From: Saccharicrinis sp963666825
GTDB taxonomy: Bacteria > Bacteroidota > Bacteroidia > Bacteroidales > Marinilabiliaceae
Length of the DNA: 64,000 nt
Direction: 5' to 3'
Assembly (NCBI GenBank): GCA_963666825.2
Contig: OY763044.2
Coordinates: 372,001 to 436,000, forward strand
Below the pieces are notes generated by a model, which was not told the DNA's origin, did not search any database, and saw only the letters and a program-made list of their open reading frames with translations. Below, piece after piece: positions 51,469-59,707 of this stretch (position 1 is the stretch's first letter; every line of letters begins with the position of its first letter). Position numbers and translations under genes: made by a program.

Positions 51469-54400
51469 ATGAAGAATTTATTATATACTATGATACTTGT
51501 GTTAGGCTTTACGTTTAATGCCTTTGCGCAGGAAAAAGTTGTAGTAACAGGAAATGTAACTGATGGACAGAATGAACCTTTGGTGGGTGTGAATATTACC
51601 ATCAGTGATATGCCGGGGTTGGGTACAATTACTGACATAGACGGAAATTTTAAAATTTCGATGGAACCTTATCATAAATTGGTTTTTTCATTTATTGGAT
51701 TTGATACTCAGGAAATACTGATTAAAGAGCAACGAGTTCTTAAAGTAAAAATGCTTGAATCTGAAGGAAGTGAGTTGGATGAAGTGGTTGTAACCGGTAC
51801 CGGAGCAAAAAAGAAGGTAACTGTAACAGGTGCTATCACAACTGTAAAACTTGAAGAGATGAAGTCTAACCCTTCTGCAAGTATTACCAACAGTTTGGCT
51901 GGTAATGTGGCTGGTGTGATGACAATGCAATCATCCGGACAGCCAGGAAGAAACGTATCTGAATTCTGGATTCGAGGTATTTCTACTTTTGGTGCAGGAA
52001 ACAGTGCTTATGTGTTAGTAGATGGATTTGAGCGTGATTTAAATGATATTAATATTGAGGATATAGAATCGTTTTCTGTATTAAAAGATGCTTCGGCAAC
52101 TGCTATTTATGGTTCAAAAGGTGCCAATGGTGTAATTTTAATTACAACCAAACATGGTAAGGCTGGTAAAGTTCATATTAGTGCTAAAGTAGAGAGTACT
52201 TATAATACCAGAACAATTACTCCTGAATTTGTAGATGGAAATACCTATGCAAGCTTACTAAATGAAGCACGTGTTACACGTAATATGATACCAAAGTATT
52301 CTGATGAGGAATTGGAGCTTATAAGATATGGACTTGATCCGGATCTTTATCCTAATGTAGATTGGAGAGATAAAGTATTAAAAGACGGTGCATTTAATTA
52401 TCGTGCAAACCTTAATATTAGTGGTGGTAGTAATAAAGCCCGTTATTTTGTTTCTGCCAGCTATGTAGAAGAGCAGGGTATGTATAAAACGGATAAAGCC
52501 ATTAAGAAAGAATATGACACAAATGCAAACTACAAGCAGTGGAACTATCGTTTAAACACTGATATTGATGTTACTCAAACTACACTTTTAAAAGTGGGTG
52601 TATCCGGATCTTTGTCTAAAGAAAATACACCTGGATTAGGAGACGATCTTTGGGGGGTATTATTTGGCTATACACCATTGCTTTCTCCTATCAAATATTC
52701 AGATGGACGTATTCCTTCCTATGGACAAGGAATTTTAACAAATCCATGGGTAATATCAACTCAAACAGGGTTTAACGAAAACTGGGAGAATAAAATTCAA
52801 ACCAATGTAACTCTTGAGCAAAATCTTAATTTTATTACTGAAGGTCTTCGATTTATTGGTCATTTTGGTTATGATACCAATAATAGTAATAATATACAAA
52901 GAAGAAAATGGCCGGAACAATGGTATGCAGAAAGAAGAAAGCCTGATGGAACATTGGATTATAAAAGAATTTCAGAAGCATCTAGTATGTTTCAGGGAAG
53001 TAGCTCAAATGGTAACAGAAGAGAGTTTCTTGACTTAACAATGAAGTACGATCGTGCTTATATCAATCATCATGTTGGTGGTACTTTTAAATATACTCAA
53101 GATGCTTTTATCAATACCCAGAATTTAGGAGATGATCTTAAAAACGGAGTTGCAAAACGTAATCAGGGTATAGCAGGACAAGTTACCTACAATTGGAATT
53201 TACGTTATTTCGCAGATTTTAATTTTGGTTATAATGGTTCTGAAAATTTTGCACCTGGACATCAGTATGGTTTCTTCCCTGCATTTTCAGTTGGTTGGAA
53301 CCTTGCAGAAGAGGGATTTGTTAAAAATAATCTTCCGTGGATGAATATGTTTAAGATTCGTTATTCGTATGGAAAGATTGGTAATGATAACCTAGGTAAA
53401 GATGATGATGACAGAGATATTCGCTTTCCTTACTTATATGATATAACATTAATAGAGAATATTCCTGAGGAAATACGAGATAACGATGAAAACCGGGAAA
53501 GATATAGAAATGCAAGTTATCAGTGGGCTGAATATGGAAATAGTAAATATTATTGGGGAGGATATTATTCGCAAGTTGCATCTCCTTATGTAAGTTGGGA
53601 AATAGCCACAAAAAAGGATTTGGGAGTTGACTTCTCAATATTCGATGATAAGTTATCTGCAAATGTCGATTACTTTGAAGAGCGACGAGATGGGATCTAT
53701 ATGAAAAGGAACTATTTGCCGGATATGGTTGGATTGGAAAGTACTTCAAGTGCCAACGTAGGTATCGTTAAAACAAAGGGATTTGATGGTCGTTTTGATT
53801 TCAAGCAAAAGGTTGGAGCCGTTGATATAACTGTTCGAGGTACTATTACTTATAGTAAGAATGAGATATTGGAAAAAGATGAAAAAAATACAATTTATCC
53901 ATATCAGCAGGAAGAAGGGTATCGTGTAGATCAAAATAAAGGATTAATAGCCCTTGGTTTATTTAAAGATTATGATGATATCAGAAACAGTCCAACACAA
54001 GATTATGGTACTTATCAGCCTGGAGATATTAAATATAAAGATGTAAATGGTGATGGCGTGGTTAATGACCAGGATATCGTTGCTATTGGTTCTACTTCCA
54101 GACCTAATTTAATTTATGGTATGGGTACCACCGGCAGATGGAAGAATCTGGATGTCAACGTTCATTTTCAGGGAGCTGGTAAGAGTAACTTCCCTATCTA
54201 CGGAAAATGTGTGTATGCCTTTAGTGAAGGAATGTGGGGTAACGTAATGTCTGGATTAGTTAATTCTGATCGATGGATTTCTGAAGAAATATCAGGTGAT
54301 CCATCTACTGAAAATCCAAATGCAAAATATCCTCGGTTGAGTTATGGAGGTAACGATAATAACTACCGTAATTCTACTTACTGGTTGCGTGATGGATCAT

Positions 54401-54612
54401 ATTTACGATTAAAAACTGTAGATCTTGGTTTTACAATTCCTAAAAGAATCGTGAACAAATTTCATATAGACAATGCTCGTATCTCTTTAGTGGGAACAAA
54501 TTTAATAACATGGTCTAAATTTAAATTGTGGGATCCTGAAATGGGTAGTCCTCGTGGAGAAAAATACCCTCCTTCAAGATCAATTACTTTTGGATTAAGT
54601 GTAAACTTATAA
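51469..54612 (+). CDS. SusC-type TonB-dependent transporter without STN domain
   Basis: 1047 residues. Signal peptide (to about FNAFAQ) leads straight into the carboxypeptidase-regulatory-like domain (VVVTGNVTDGQNEPLVGVNI). The TonB box region (LDEVVVTG), plug (VLVDGFERDLNDINIEDIESF, here split: YVLVDGFERD and LKDASATAIYGSKGANGVI) and barrel follow, ending RSITFGLSVNL. Because there is no STN domain it cannot signal to a FecR, unlike the transporter at 33712-37125, and is probably under control of that system through promoter P3. It imports mannan-type oligosaccharide with its SusD (inferred). SusD starts 5 bp after its stop. Confidence 0.96.
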   Translation: MKNLLYTMILVLGFTFNAFAQEKVVVTGNVTDGQNEPLVGVNITISDMPGLGTITDIDGNFKISMEPYHKLVFSFIGFDTQEILIKEQRVLKVKMLESEGSELDEVVVTGTGAKKKVTVTGAITTVKLEEMKSNPSASITNSLAGNVAGVMTMQSSGQPGRNVSEFWIRGISTFGAGNSAYVLVDGFERDLNDINIEDIESFSVLKDASATAIYGSKGANGVILITTKHGKAGKVHISAKVESTYNTRTITPEFVDGNTYASLLNEARVTRNMIPKYSDEELELIRYGLDPDLYPNVDWRDKVLKDGAFNYRANLNISGGSNKARYFVSASYVEEQGMYKTDKAIKKEYDTNANYKQWNYRLNTDIDVTQTTLLKVGVSGSLSKENTPGLGDDLWGVLFGYTPLLSPIKYSDGRIPSYGQGILTNPWVISTQTGFNENWENKIQTNVTLEQNLNFITEGLRFIGHFGYDTNNSNNIQRRKWPEQWYAERRKPDGTLDYKRISEASSMFQGSSSNGNRREFLDLTMKYDRAYINHHVGGTFKYTQDAFINTQNLGDDLKNGVAKRNQGIAGQVTYNWNLRYFADFNFGYNGSENFAPGHQYGFFPAFSVGWNLAEEGFVKNNLPWMNMFKIRYSYGKIGNDNLGKDDDDRDIRFPYLYDITLIENIPEEIRDNDENRERYRNASYQWAEYGNSKYYWGGYYSQVASPYVSWEIATKKDLGVDFSIFDDKLSANVDYFEERRDGIYMKRNYLPDMVGLESTSSANVGIVKTKGFDGRFDFKQKVGAVDITVRGTITYSKNEILEKDEKNTIYPYQQEEGYRVDQNKGLIALGLFKDYDDIRNSPTQDYGTYQPGDIKYKDVNGDGVVNDQDIVAIGSTSRPNLIYGMGTTGRWKNLDVNVHFQGAGKSNFPIYGKCVYAFSEGMWGNVMSGLVNSDRWISEEISGDPSTENPNAKYPRLSYGGNDNNYRNSTYWLRDGSYLRLKTVDLGFTIPKRIVNKFHIDNARISLVGTNLITWSKFKLWDPEMGSPRGEKYPPSRSITFGLSVNL

Positions 54613-54617
54613 TACTA

Positions 54618-56669
54618 ATGGCGATGATAAATAAGATAAAAATATTTTCAATAATATTTATTTTAGCAGGTATCTTTAGCGCCTGCTCAGATTATCTGGA
54701 TTCAGAAGAATATTTTAAAGATCGTGACACAGATGAAAAAATATTTTCAAGTAAACAGTATTCAGAGGATTTTTTAGCTCATACCTATTCATTTTTAATA
54801 AATGAATGTGCTGATGTTTGTAGTAAGGGTTACTCCCCACACTGTTTTGCGGATGACATGTACTATGGCGATAGAGACATAGATTATGATAATAAGGAGA
54901 CAAACTCATTATCTTATAATCAGTTTCATATGGGTGATTATGATGAAAATACAAAGCAGGATACATGGACTCAGTGTTATAAAGGTATTAGAAACGCCTC
55001 TGTTTTTATTCAGAATATAGATATTAATGAAGATCTTGATTTAACCGAAATTGCCGATTATAAAGCTCAGGCTCGTTTTGTAAGAGCATATTACTATTGG
55101 TTATTGCTACGGAAGTATGGTCCTATTCCTCTACTTCCTGACGAAGGTATTGACTATACCGATAGTTATGAAAATATTGCTTTAGCTCGTAATACATATG
55201 AAGAATGTGCGGAATATATCAGCAGTGAAATGATACTTGCTGCAAAAGACCTAAAGGTATATCGTGATGAGCAATCTATTGCCAGACCTACAAGAGGAGC
55301 AGCATTGGCAACCAGAGCTATTGTACTTCTTTATGCTGCCAGTCCGTTGGCAAATGGAAATACAGATGCCTTTGCACAACAACTTGTTGATGACCAGGGT
55401 AAACAGTTGTTATCAACTGACTATAACGAAGAAAAATGGGCCAAGGCAGCTGCTGCCGCCAGAGACGTAATTGAGTTGGGTGTTTATGATTTATATGTAG
55501 CAGGATTTCGAAACGCAGGTACAACTTCTTATCCGGCAACTATTATACCTCCACATGATGATGAATTTTCAGATAAGGATTGGCCGGAAGGTTGGGCAAA
55601 TATTGATCCGTTTGAATCGTATAGAGCCGTATTTAATGGTACAGTGAGTGCTTCAGATAACCCTGAGTTAATCTTTACCAGAGGTAACAATGGTGCAGAA
55701 AAGCCTATGGCTATGGTAGCTCACCAGTTACCACGTATTGCTTCTGGTTGGAATACTCATGGTATTACTCAAAAGCAGTGTGATGCTTATTACATGAATG
55801 ATGGGGCAGATTGTCCGGGTAAAGATAAAGAAATCGGACGTGGTGATGGTAGTGAAAGAGCTACAGGTTATGTTACTGCCTATGATGCTTATTATGGAAA
55901 TTATAAACCACTTGCAAAAGGTGTATCACTTCAATATGCAAACAGAGAACCTCGTTTTTATGCTTCAGTAGCATATAATGGTAGTGTATGGCATCTTGAA
56001 AATGAATCGCTACCAGCGAACAGAGAAAAGCAGGTTTTTTATTATCGCGGTGATGGTAACGGATATACTAACACTATGTTCTGGCTTCGTACAGGTATTG
56101 GTGTTATGAAATTTGTTCATCCAAGAGATACTTACGAAAATGGTAATATTGGTAATGTAGTTGATAAAACAGAACCTGCTATTCGATATGCTGATGTATT
56201 ATTAATGTATGCAGAAGCATTAAATGAATTAAATGGATCATATACTGTTGCTTCTTGGGATGGTTCTCAAACTTATAATGTAAGCAGGGATATCAACGAA
56301 ATGAAAAGAGGAATCAGACCTGTTCGTATAAGAGCCGGAGTGCCTGATTATACAGAAGATATTTATAGTAGCCAGGATGAGTTCAGAAAAAAATTGAAAC
56401 GTGAAAGACAAATAGAACTTATGGGTGAAGGTAAAAGATATTACGATTTACGCAGATGGAAAGATGCTCCTGTTGAAGAATCAATTCAAATTTACGGATG
56501 TAATGTACTAATGACCTCTGGTGAGAAAGATTTATTCCATACTCCTGTTGCTGCATTTGCATTGCAAACTACCTTTTCTGATAAAATGTGGTTTTGGCCA
56601 ATCAAACATGAAGAGCTGAGAAGAAACAAACGTTTGACTCAAAACCCAGGATGGACATATTATAATTAA
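54618..56669 (+). CDS. SusD/RagB-family glycan-binding lipoprotein (second pair)
   Basis: 683 residues, lipobox FSAC (Cys23) and SDYLDSEEYF. Helical TPR core (QARFVRAYYYWLLLRKYGPIPLLP) and C-terminal LKRERQIELMGEGKRYYDLRRWKD, the usual SusD signature. It forms the lid of the transporter encoded 5 bp upstream. Its long central insert (about 300-470, including Cys-containing CDAYYMNDGADCPG) is larger than in many SusDs and may define ligand choice. Confidence 0.96.
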   Translation: MAMINKIKIFSIIFILAGIFSACSDYLDSEEYFKDRDTDEKIFSSKQYSEDFLAHTYSFLINECADVCSKGYSPHCFADDMYYGDRDIDYDNKETNSLSYNQFHMGDYDENTKQDTWTQCYKGIRNASVFIQNIDINEDLDLTEIADYKAQARFVRAYYYWLLLRKYGPIPLLPDEGIDYTDSYENIALARNTYEECAEYISSEMILAAKDLKVYRDEQSIARPTRGAALATRAIVLLYAASPLANGNTDAFAQQLVDDQGKQLLSTDYNEEKWAKAAAAARDVIELGVYDLYVAGFRNAGTTSYPATIIPPHDDEFSDKDWPEGWANIDPFESYRAVFNGTVSASDNPELIFTRGNNGAEKPMAMVAHQLPRIASGWNTHGITQKQCDAYYMNDGADCPGKDKEIGRGDGSERATGYVTAYDAYYGNYKPLAKGVSLQYANREPRFYASVAYNGSVWHLENESLPANREKQVFYYRGDGNGYTNTMFWLRTGIGVMKFVHPRDTYENGNIGNVVDKTEPAIRYADVLLMYAEALNELNGSYTVASWDGSQTYNVSRDINEMKRGIRPVRIRAGVPDYTEDIYSSQDEFRKKLKRERQIELMGEGKRYYDLRRWKDAPVEESIQIYGCNVLMTSGEKDLFHTPVAAFALQTTFSDKMWFWPIKHEELRRNKRLTQNPGWTYYN

Positions 56670-56788
56670 ACGATATAATGAGATGAAACGAGCAAGTAAA
56701 TTTTAATCTTAAGAATTACATACAGGGTAATGAAATACGAAGTATTCATGAACACCTTGATTGAAAAATTAAGAGAATAATAAAATTT

Positions 56789-56831
56789 CTTGCGAGTTCC
56801 ATGTGACCATTAAAAAGTAAATTTTAGACAC
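56789..56831 (+). promoter_or_regulatory. Conserved gene-leader element, copy 2 (before DUF4973-type gene)
   Basis: GAGAATAA near 56773, GCGAGTTCCATGTGACC, then AAGTAAATTTTAGACAC directly before the ATG at 56832. Confidence 0.6.
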
Positions 56832-57815
56832 ATGAAAAATATATATCAAATACTATTTTTACTGGTTATACTCGTGATGTATAGCGCATGTAATGATGAA
56901 TGGGAGGATGAGCAGTTTGAGCATTATGTTTCATTTAAAGCTCCTCTTGATGACAATGGAGTAACTCCTGTTTATGTAAGATACAAAGCAGATGGCGCAG
57001 TAACCTATCAGCTTCCTTTAATTGTTAGTGGTTCTACAGATAATAAACAAAACCTGCAGATTCATATTGATGTAGATACTGATACTTTATCTGATCATAA
57101 TTATGCTCGTTTTCAAAGTCGTGAAGAGCTTTACTACAGAGAATTAGGAAGTGACTATTATGAAATACCATCTACAGTTGATATCCAAAGCGGCGAAAAT
57201 ACAGCTTTAATAAATATTGATTATTCTCTAAAAGATATTGATCTGGTTGACAAATGGATTTTACCATTGACAATCCTTGATGATGAATCGTATAATTATG
57301 TGGCAAATCCTAATATGAATTACAAAAAAGCACTTCTTAGAATAATGCCATTTAATGATTATTCTGGTTCGTATAGTAGTACCGCCTTAAGTATATATCT
57401 GAAAGGTTATGAGGATGATGCAGCTATTGTTCGTAATACAACTATGTTTTATGTGGTAGATGAAAGCTCTGCATTCTTTTATGCAGGTACTGTAGATGAA
57501 GATAATATAGATCGTCGTAATTATAAAATAGTTGCAACATTTAATAGTGATAATACAGTATCGCTTAGTGCAGAGGATCCAAATATAAATTTTATATCTA
57601 ACAGTACTCCTGAGTTTACTATTGAAGAAACACCAAATTACGAACAGCCATATATTATGGATCGTTATGTTACTGTTAGTAATATCAATTACAATTATAC
57701 TGATTATACCTCTGTAGTGGGATCATCAATTGATTATACTGTTAAAGGTACAGTGATTCTTCATAGAAGTATTAACACTCAGATTCCTGATGAAGACCAG
57801 GCTATTGAATGGTAA
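56832..57815 (+). CDS. DUF1735/DUF4973-type surface lipoprotein (SusE-like)
   Basis: 327 residues. Lipobox YSAC (Cys20). An N-terminal beta-sandwich (about 30-165) has YVRYKADGAVTYQLPLIVSGS and LPLTILDD, typical of DUF1735-like domains following SusD. A second domain (about 175-327; MPFNDYSGSYSSTAL ... YTVKGTVILHR) fits DUF4973/DUF4361. Probable surface glycan-binding accessory of the second SusC/SusD pair. It is 162 bp after SusD and carries its own conserved leader. Terminator follows. Confidence 0.78.
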   Translation: MKNIYQILFLLVILVMYSACNDEWEDEQFEHYVSFKAPLDDNGVTPVYVRYKADGAVTYQLPLIVSGSTDNKQNLQIHIDVDTDTLSDHNYARFQSREELYYRELGSDYYEIPSTVDIQSGENTALINIDYSLKDIDLVDKWILPLTILDDESYNYVANPNMNYKKALLRIMPFNDYSGSYSSTALSIYLKGYEDDAAIVRNTTMFYVVDESSAFFYAGTVDEDNIDRRNYKIVATFNSDNTVSLSAEDPNINFISNSTPEFTIEETPNYEQPYIMDRYVTVSNINYNYTDYTSVVGSSIDYTVKGTVILHRSINTQIPDEDQAIEW

Positions 57816-57842
57816 CTAAATAATTAACTAATTAAGCTTTTT

Positions 57843-57880
57843 GCAGGGTGTTTTTGTCTTAATAACACCCTGCATTTTTT
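57843..57880 (+). terminator. Terminator after the DUF4973-type gene
   Basis: GCAGGGTGTT / AACACCCTGC stem with a 13-nt loop and an ATTTTTT tail. Confidence 0.9.
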
Positions 57881-57902
57881 ATAATCAGATATCACTAATT
57901 TC

Positions 57903-58199
57903 ATGGATATTATTTTGCTTGTTGTATTTGTTTTACCTGTTGTATTTCAATTTGTTATTGGCTCAAGGTCTATGAGAGGTAAAATGAAACTAAAATTCTG
58001 GCAGGTTGGTACAATTAGTATAATCAGCCAAATTTTAGCAACCGTTCTTATGCTGATGTCGATGGCTCATAAATTGAAAAAATCAGGTATAAATGATGGG
58101 CTTGGTTTTGTAGCAATAGAAGCTTTAGGTGTATTGATGGTTGTAATAATCCTTATTGTTATTGCTATACAGCTAATAAATAATAAAAGGAAGAAATAA
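57903..58199 (+). CDS. Small inner-membrane protein of unknown function
   Basis: 98 residues with three predicted transmembrane helices (about 3-19, 36-53 and 68-90) separated by short basic loops (RSMRGKMKLKF, HKLKKSG) and a basic tail (NNKRKK). No motif or family recognised. It sits between a terminator and the GH76 leader, same strand as the locus. ATG at 57903 is the only good start. Reality is supported by length, composition and clean topology only. Confidence 0.55.
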   Translation: MDIILLVVFVLPVVFQFVIGSRSMRGKMKLKFWQVGTISIISQILATVLMLMSMAHKLKKSGINDGLGFVAIEALGVLMVVIILIVIAIQLINNKRKK

Positions 58200-58221
58200 C
58201 ACATGAAACGAACCGTGGGAG

Positions 58222-58294
58222 TGGGTTCTCATATGAGGGGGTGATTTTTTTTCAGGCGAGTTCCATGTTATCAAATGAACCAAATTTTAAACAG
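58222..58294 (+). promoter_or_regulatory. Conserved gene-leader element, copy 3 (before GH76)
   Basis: GGTTCTCATATGAGGGGGTGA, shown here in parts: GTTCTCA near 58224, GGGGGTGA near 58236; then GCGAGTTCCATGTTATC and AAATTTTAAACAG immediately before the ATG at 58295. The best match is copy 1 before GH43 at 30139. Confidence 0.65.
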
Positions 58295-59410
58295 ATGAAA
58301 TACATATTCTCTATACTCGTATTTTTCACCTTTGTACATGCAGATTGTAAAAGAAATAATACCAGTGAAAAAAAGGTTAACAATTTTACTTCTGATGATG
58401 CTACAGTTTGTTTAGATGCATTTAATGATGCTTTTTATAATAAAACGACGAAGGTTTATAACAAAACAACTCATAATAACGAGCGTGCTGCTATCTGGAC
58501 TCAAGCTATTTATTGGGATATGATCATGAATGCCTACAAGCGAACAAATGATCAAAAGTATTATACTTTGATTCATGATATTTATGAAGGGGCTTGTGGT
58601 CAATACGATGATTTCAACTGGAACAATACTACAGAATGGTTTATTTATGATGACATCATGTGGTGGATTATATCTCTTTGTCGTGCTCATGAGATAACAG
58701 GAGAAGATAAATACCTTGAACTTGCTGTTTCTGGTTTTGATCGGGTATGGTATGGTTCCAAAGGAATTGATGAGAGAGGATCGTATGATAAAGAAAAAGG
58801 AGGAATGCGATGGGGATGGAAACGTGATGAATGGAAAGGTAAAATGTCATGTATTAATTACCCTACAGTAATAGCTTCTGCATTATTGTATCAGATTACC
58901 GGTAAAGAGGATTACTTGAAAAAGGCTAAAGAGATATATGCTTGGTCAGAAGAAAATTTGTTTAATAAATCCACGGGAGCTGTCGCTGATTCAAAACATG
59001 GAAATGGTGAACCACATTGGAAAATGCATTTATATAACCAGGGAAGCTGTATTGGAGCGGGAGTAGCTTTATATCAAATTACTAAAGATAAAGACTATTT
59101 AGATAAAGCAGTACTTGCTGCAGACTATGTAAAGAATGAAATGTGTGATAAAAACGGATTTTTCCCTTATGAAAATGGAATTGAACAAGGAGTTTATGCC
59201 GCCATTTTTGCACAATATATTGCCGATTTAATGGAGTGCAATCAACCTCAGTATCGCAATTGGTTGATTAAAAATATCAATAGTGCCTGGAAAAAAAGAG
59301 ATAAGAATCGAAATCTGACATTTAAGGATTTTAGTAATCCTTGTCCTAAGGGCGAAATTGAAGTTTATGATGCGAGTGGATGTCCTGCACTAATGCAGTT
59401 GATACCATAA
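58295..59410 (+). CDS. GH76 endo-alpha-1,6-mannanase
   Basis: Start at the ATG 58295, which follows the conserved leader and gives a signal sequence (MKYIFSILVFFTFVHADC, possible lipoprotein at Cys18); an ATG at 58241 would add an unlikely 18-residue extension lying in the leader. 371 residues. The GH76 (alpha/alpha)6 fold shows RAAIWTQAIYWDMIMNAY, the catalytic Asp pair in WFIYDDIMWW (Asp119-Asp120), and GGMRWGWKRDEWKGK and NYPTVIASALLY. It cuts alpha-1,6-mannan backbones internally. With GH125 (exo-1,6) and GH38 it defines the locus as alpha-mannan degrading. Confidence 0.93.
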   Translation: MKYIFSILVFFTFVHADCKRNNTSEKKVNNFTSDDATVCLDAFNDAFYNKTTKVYNKTTHNNERAAIWTQAIYWDMIMNAYKRTNDQKYYTLIHDIYEGACGQYDDFNWNNTTEWFIYDDIMWWIISLCRAHEITGEDKYLELAVSGFDRVWYGSKGIDERGSYDKEKGGMRWGWKRDEWKGKMSCINYPTVIASALLYQITGKEDYLKKAKEIYAWSEENLFNKSTGAVADSKHGNGEPHWKMHLYNQGSCIGAGVALYQITKDKDYLDKAVLAADYVKNEMCDKNGFFPYENGIEQGVYAAIFAQYIADLMECNQPQYRNWLIKNINSAWKKRDKNRNLTFKDFSNPCPKGEIEVYDASGCPALMQLIP

Positions 59411-59463
59411 AAATTGATACCTTTTAATACTATTTATATACTAAACTATTGATTTGTAATTAG

Positions 59464-59494
59464 GCTGCACAGTATTTCTTGTGCGGCTTTTTTT
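59464..59494 (+). terminator. Terminator after GH76
   Basis: GCTGCACA / TGTGCGGC-type stem (G-T pair near the base) followed by TTTTTTT. Confidence 0.85.
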
Positions 59495-59602
59495 ATGCGT
59501 TATTTCAAAATGTAATTGAAGGTTAGATGATGTAAGTGTTTGTATTTGAGATTTGTGTTTTGAGATTTTGTTTCGAGTTTGAATTAAAAGACAACTTTTC
59601 CA

Positions 59603-59631
59603 TGAGTATTTTTCATGTGATCATTGTAATA
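59603..59631 (+). promoter_or_regulatory. Predicted ECF sigma promoter P4 (upstream of second DUF4965 gene)
   Basis: TGAGTA at 59603-59608, 15 bp, TTGTAATA at 59624-59631; preceded by ACTTTTCCA. It ends 76 bp before the ATG at 59708. Confidence 0.75.
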
Positions 59632-59707
59632 AGAATAGGCCTGCAATTTATTTCGAAAAAGAAATTCGATGAAGAGTTTTTGAACGTATTTAAATAATTA
59701 AACTGTA

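Noticed and set aside
58241..58294. N-terminal extension of GH76 from an ATG at 58241
   Set aside because: The stretch is the conserved leader shared with three other genes, and the downstream ATG gives the signal peptide.
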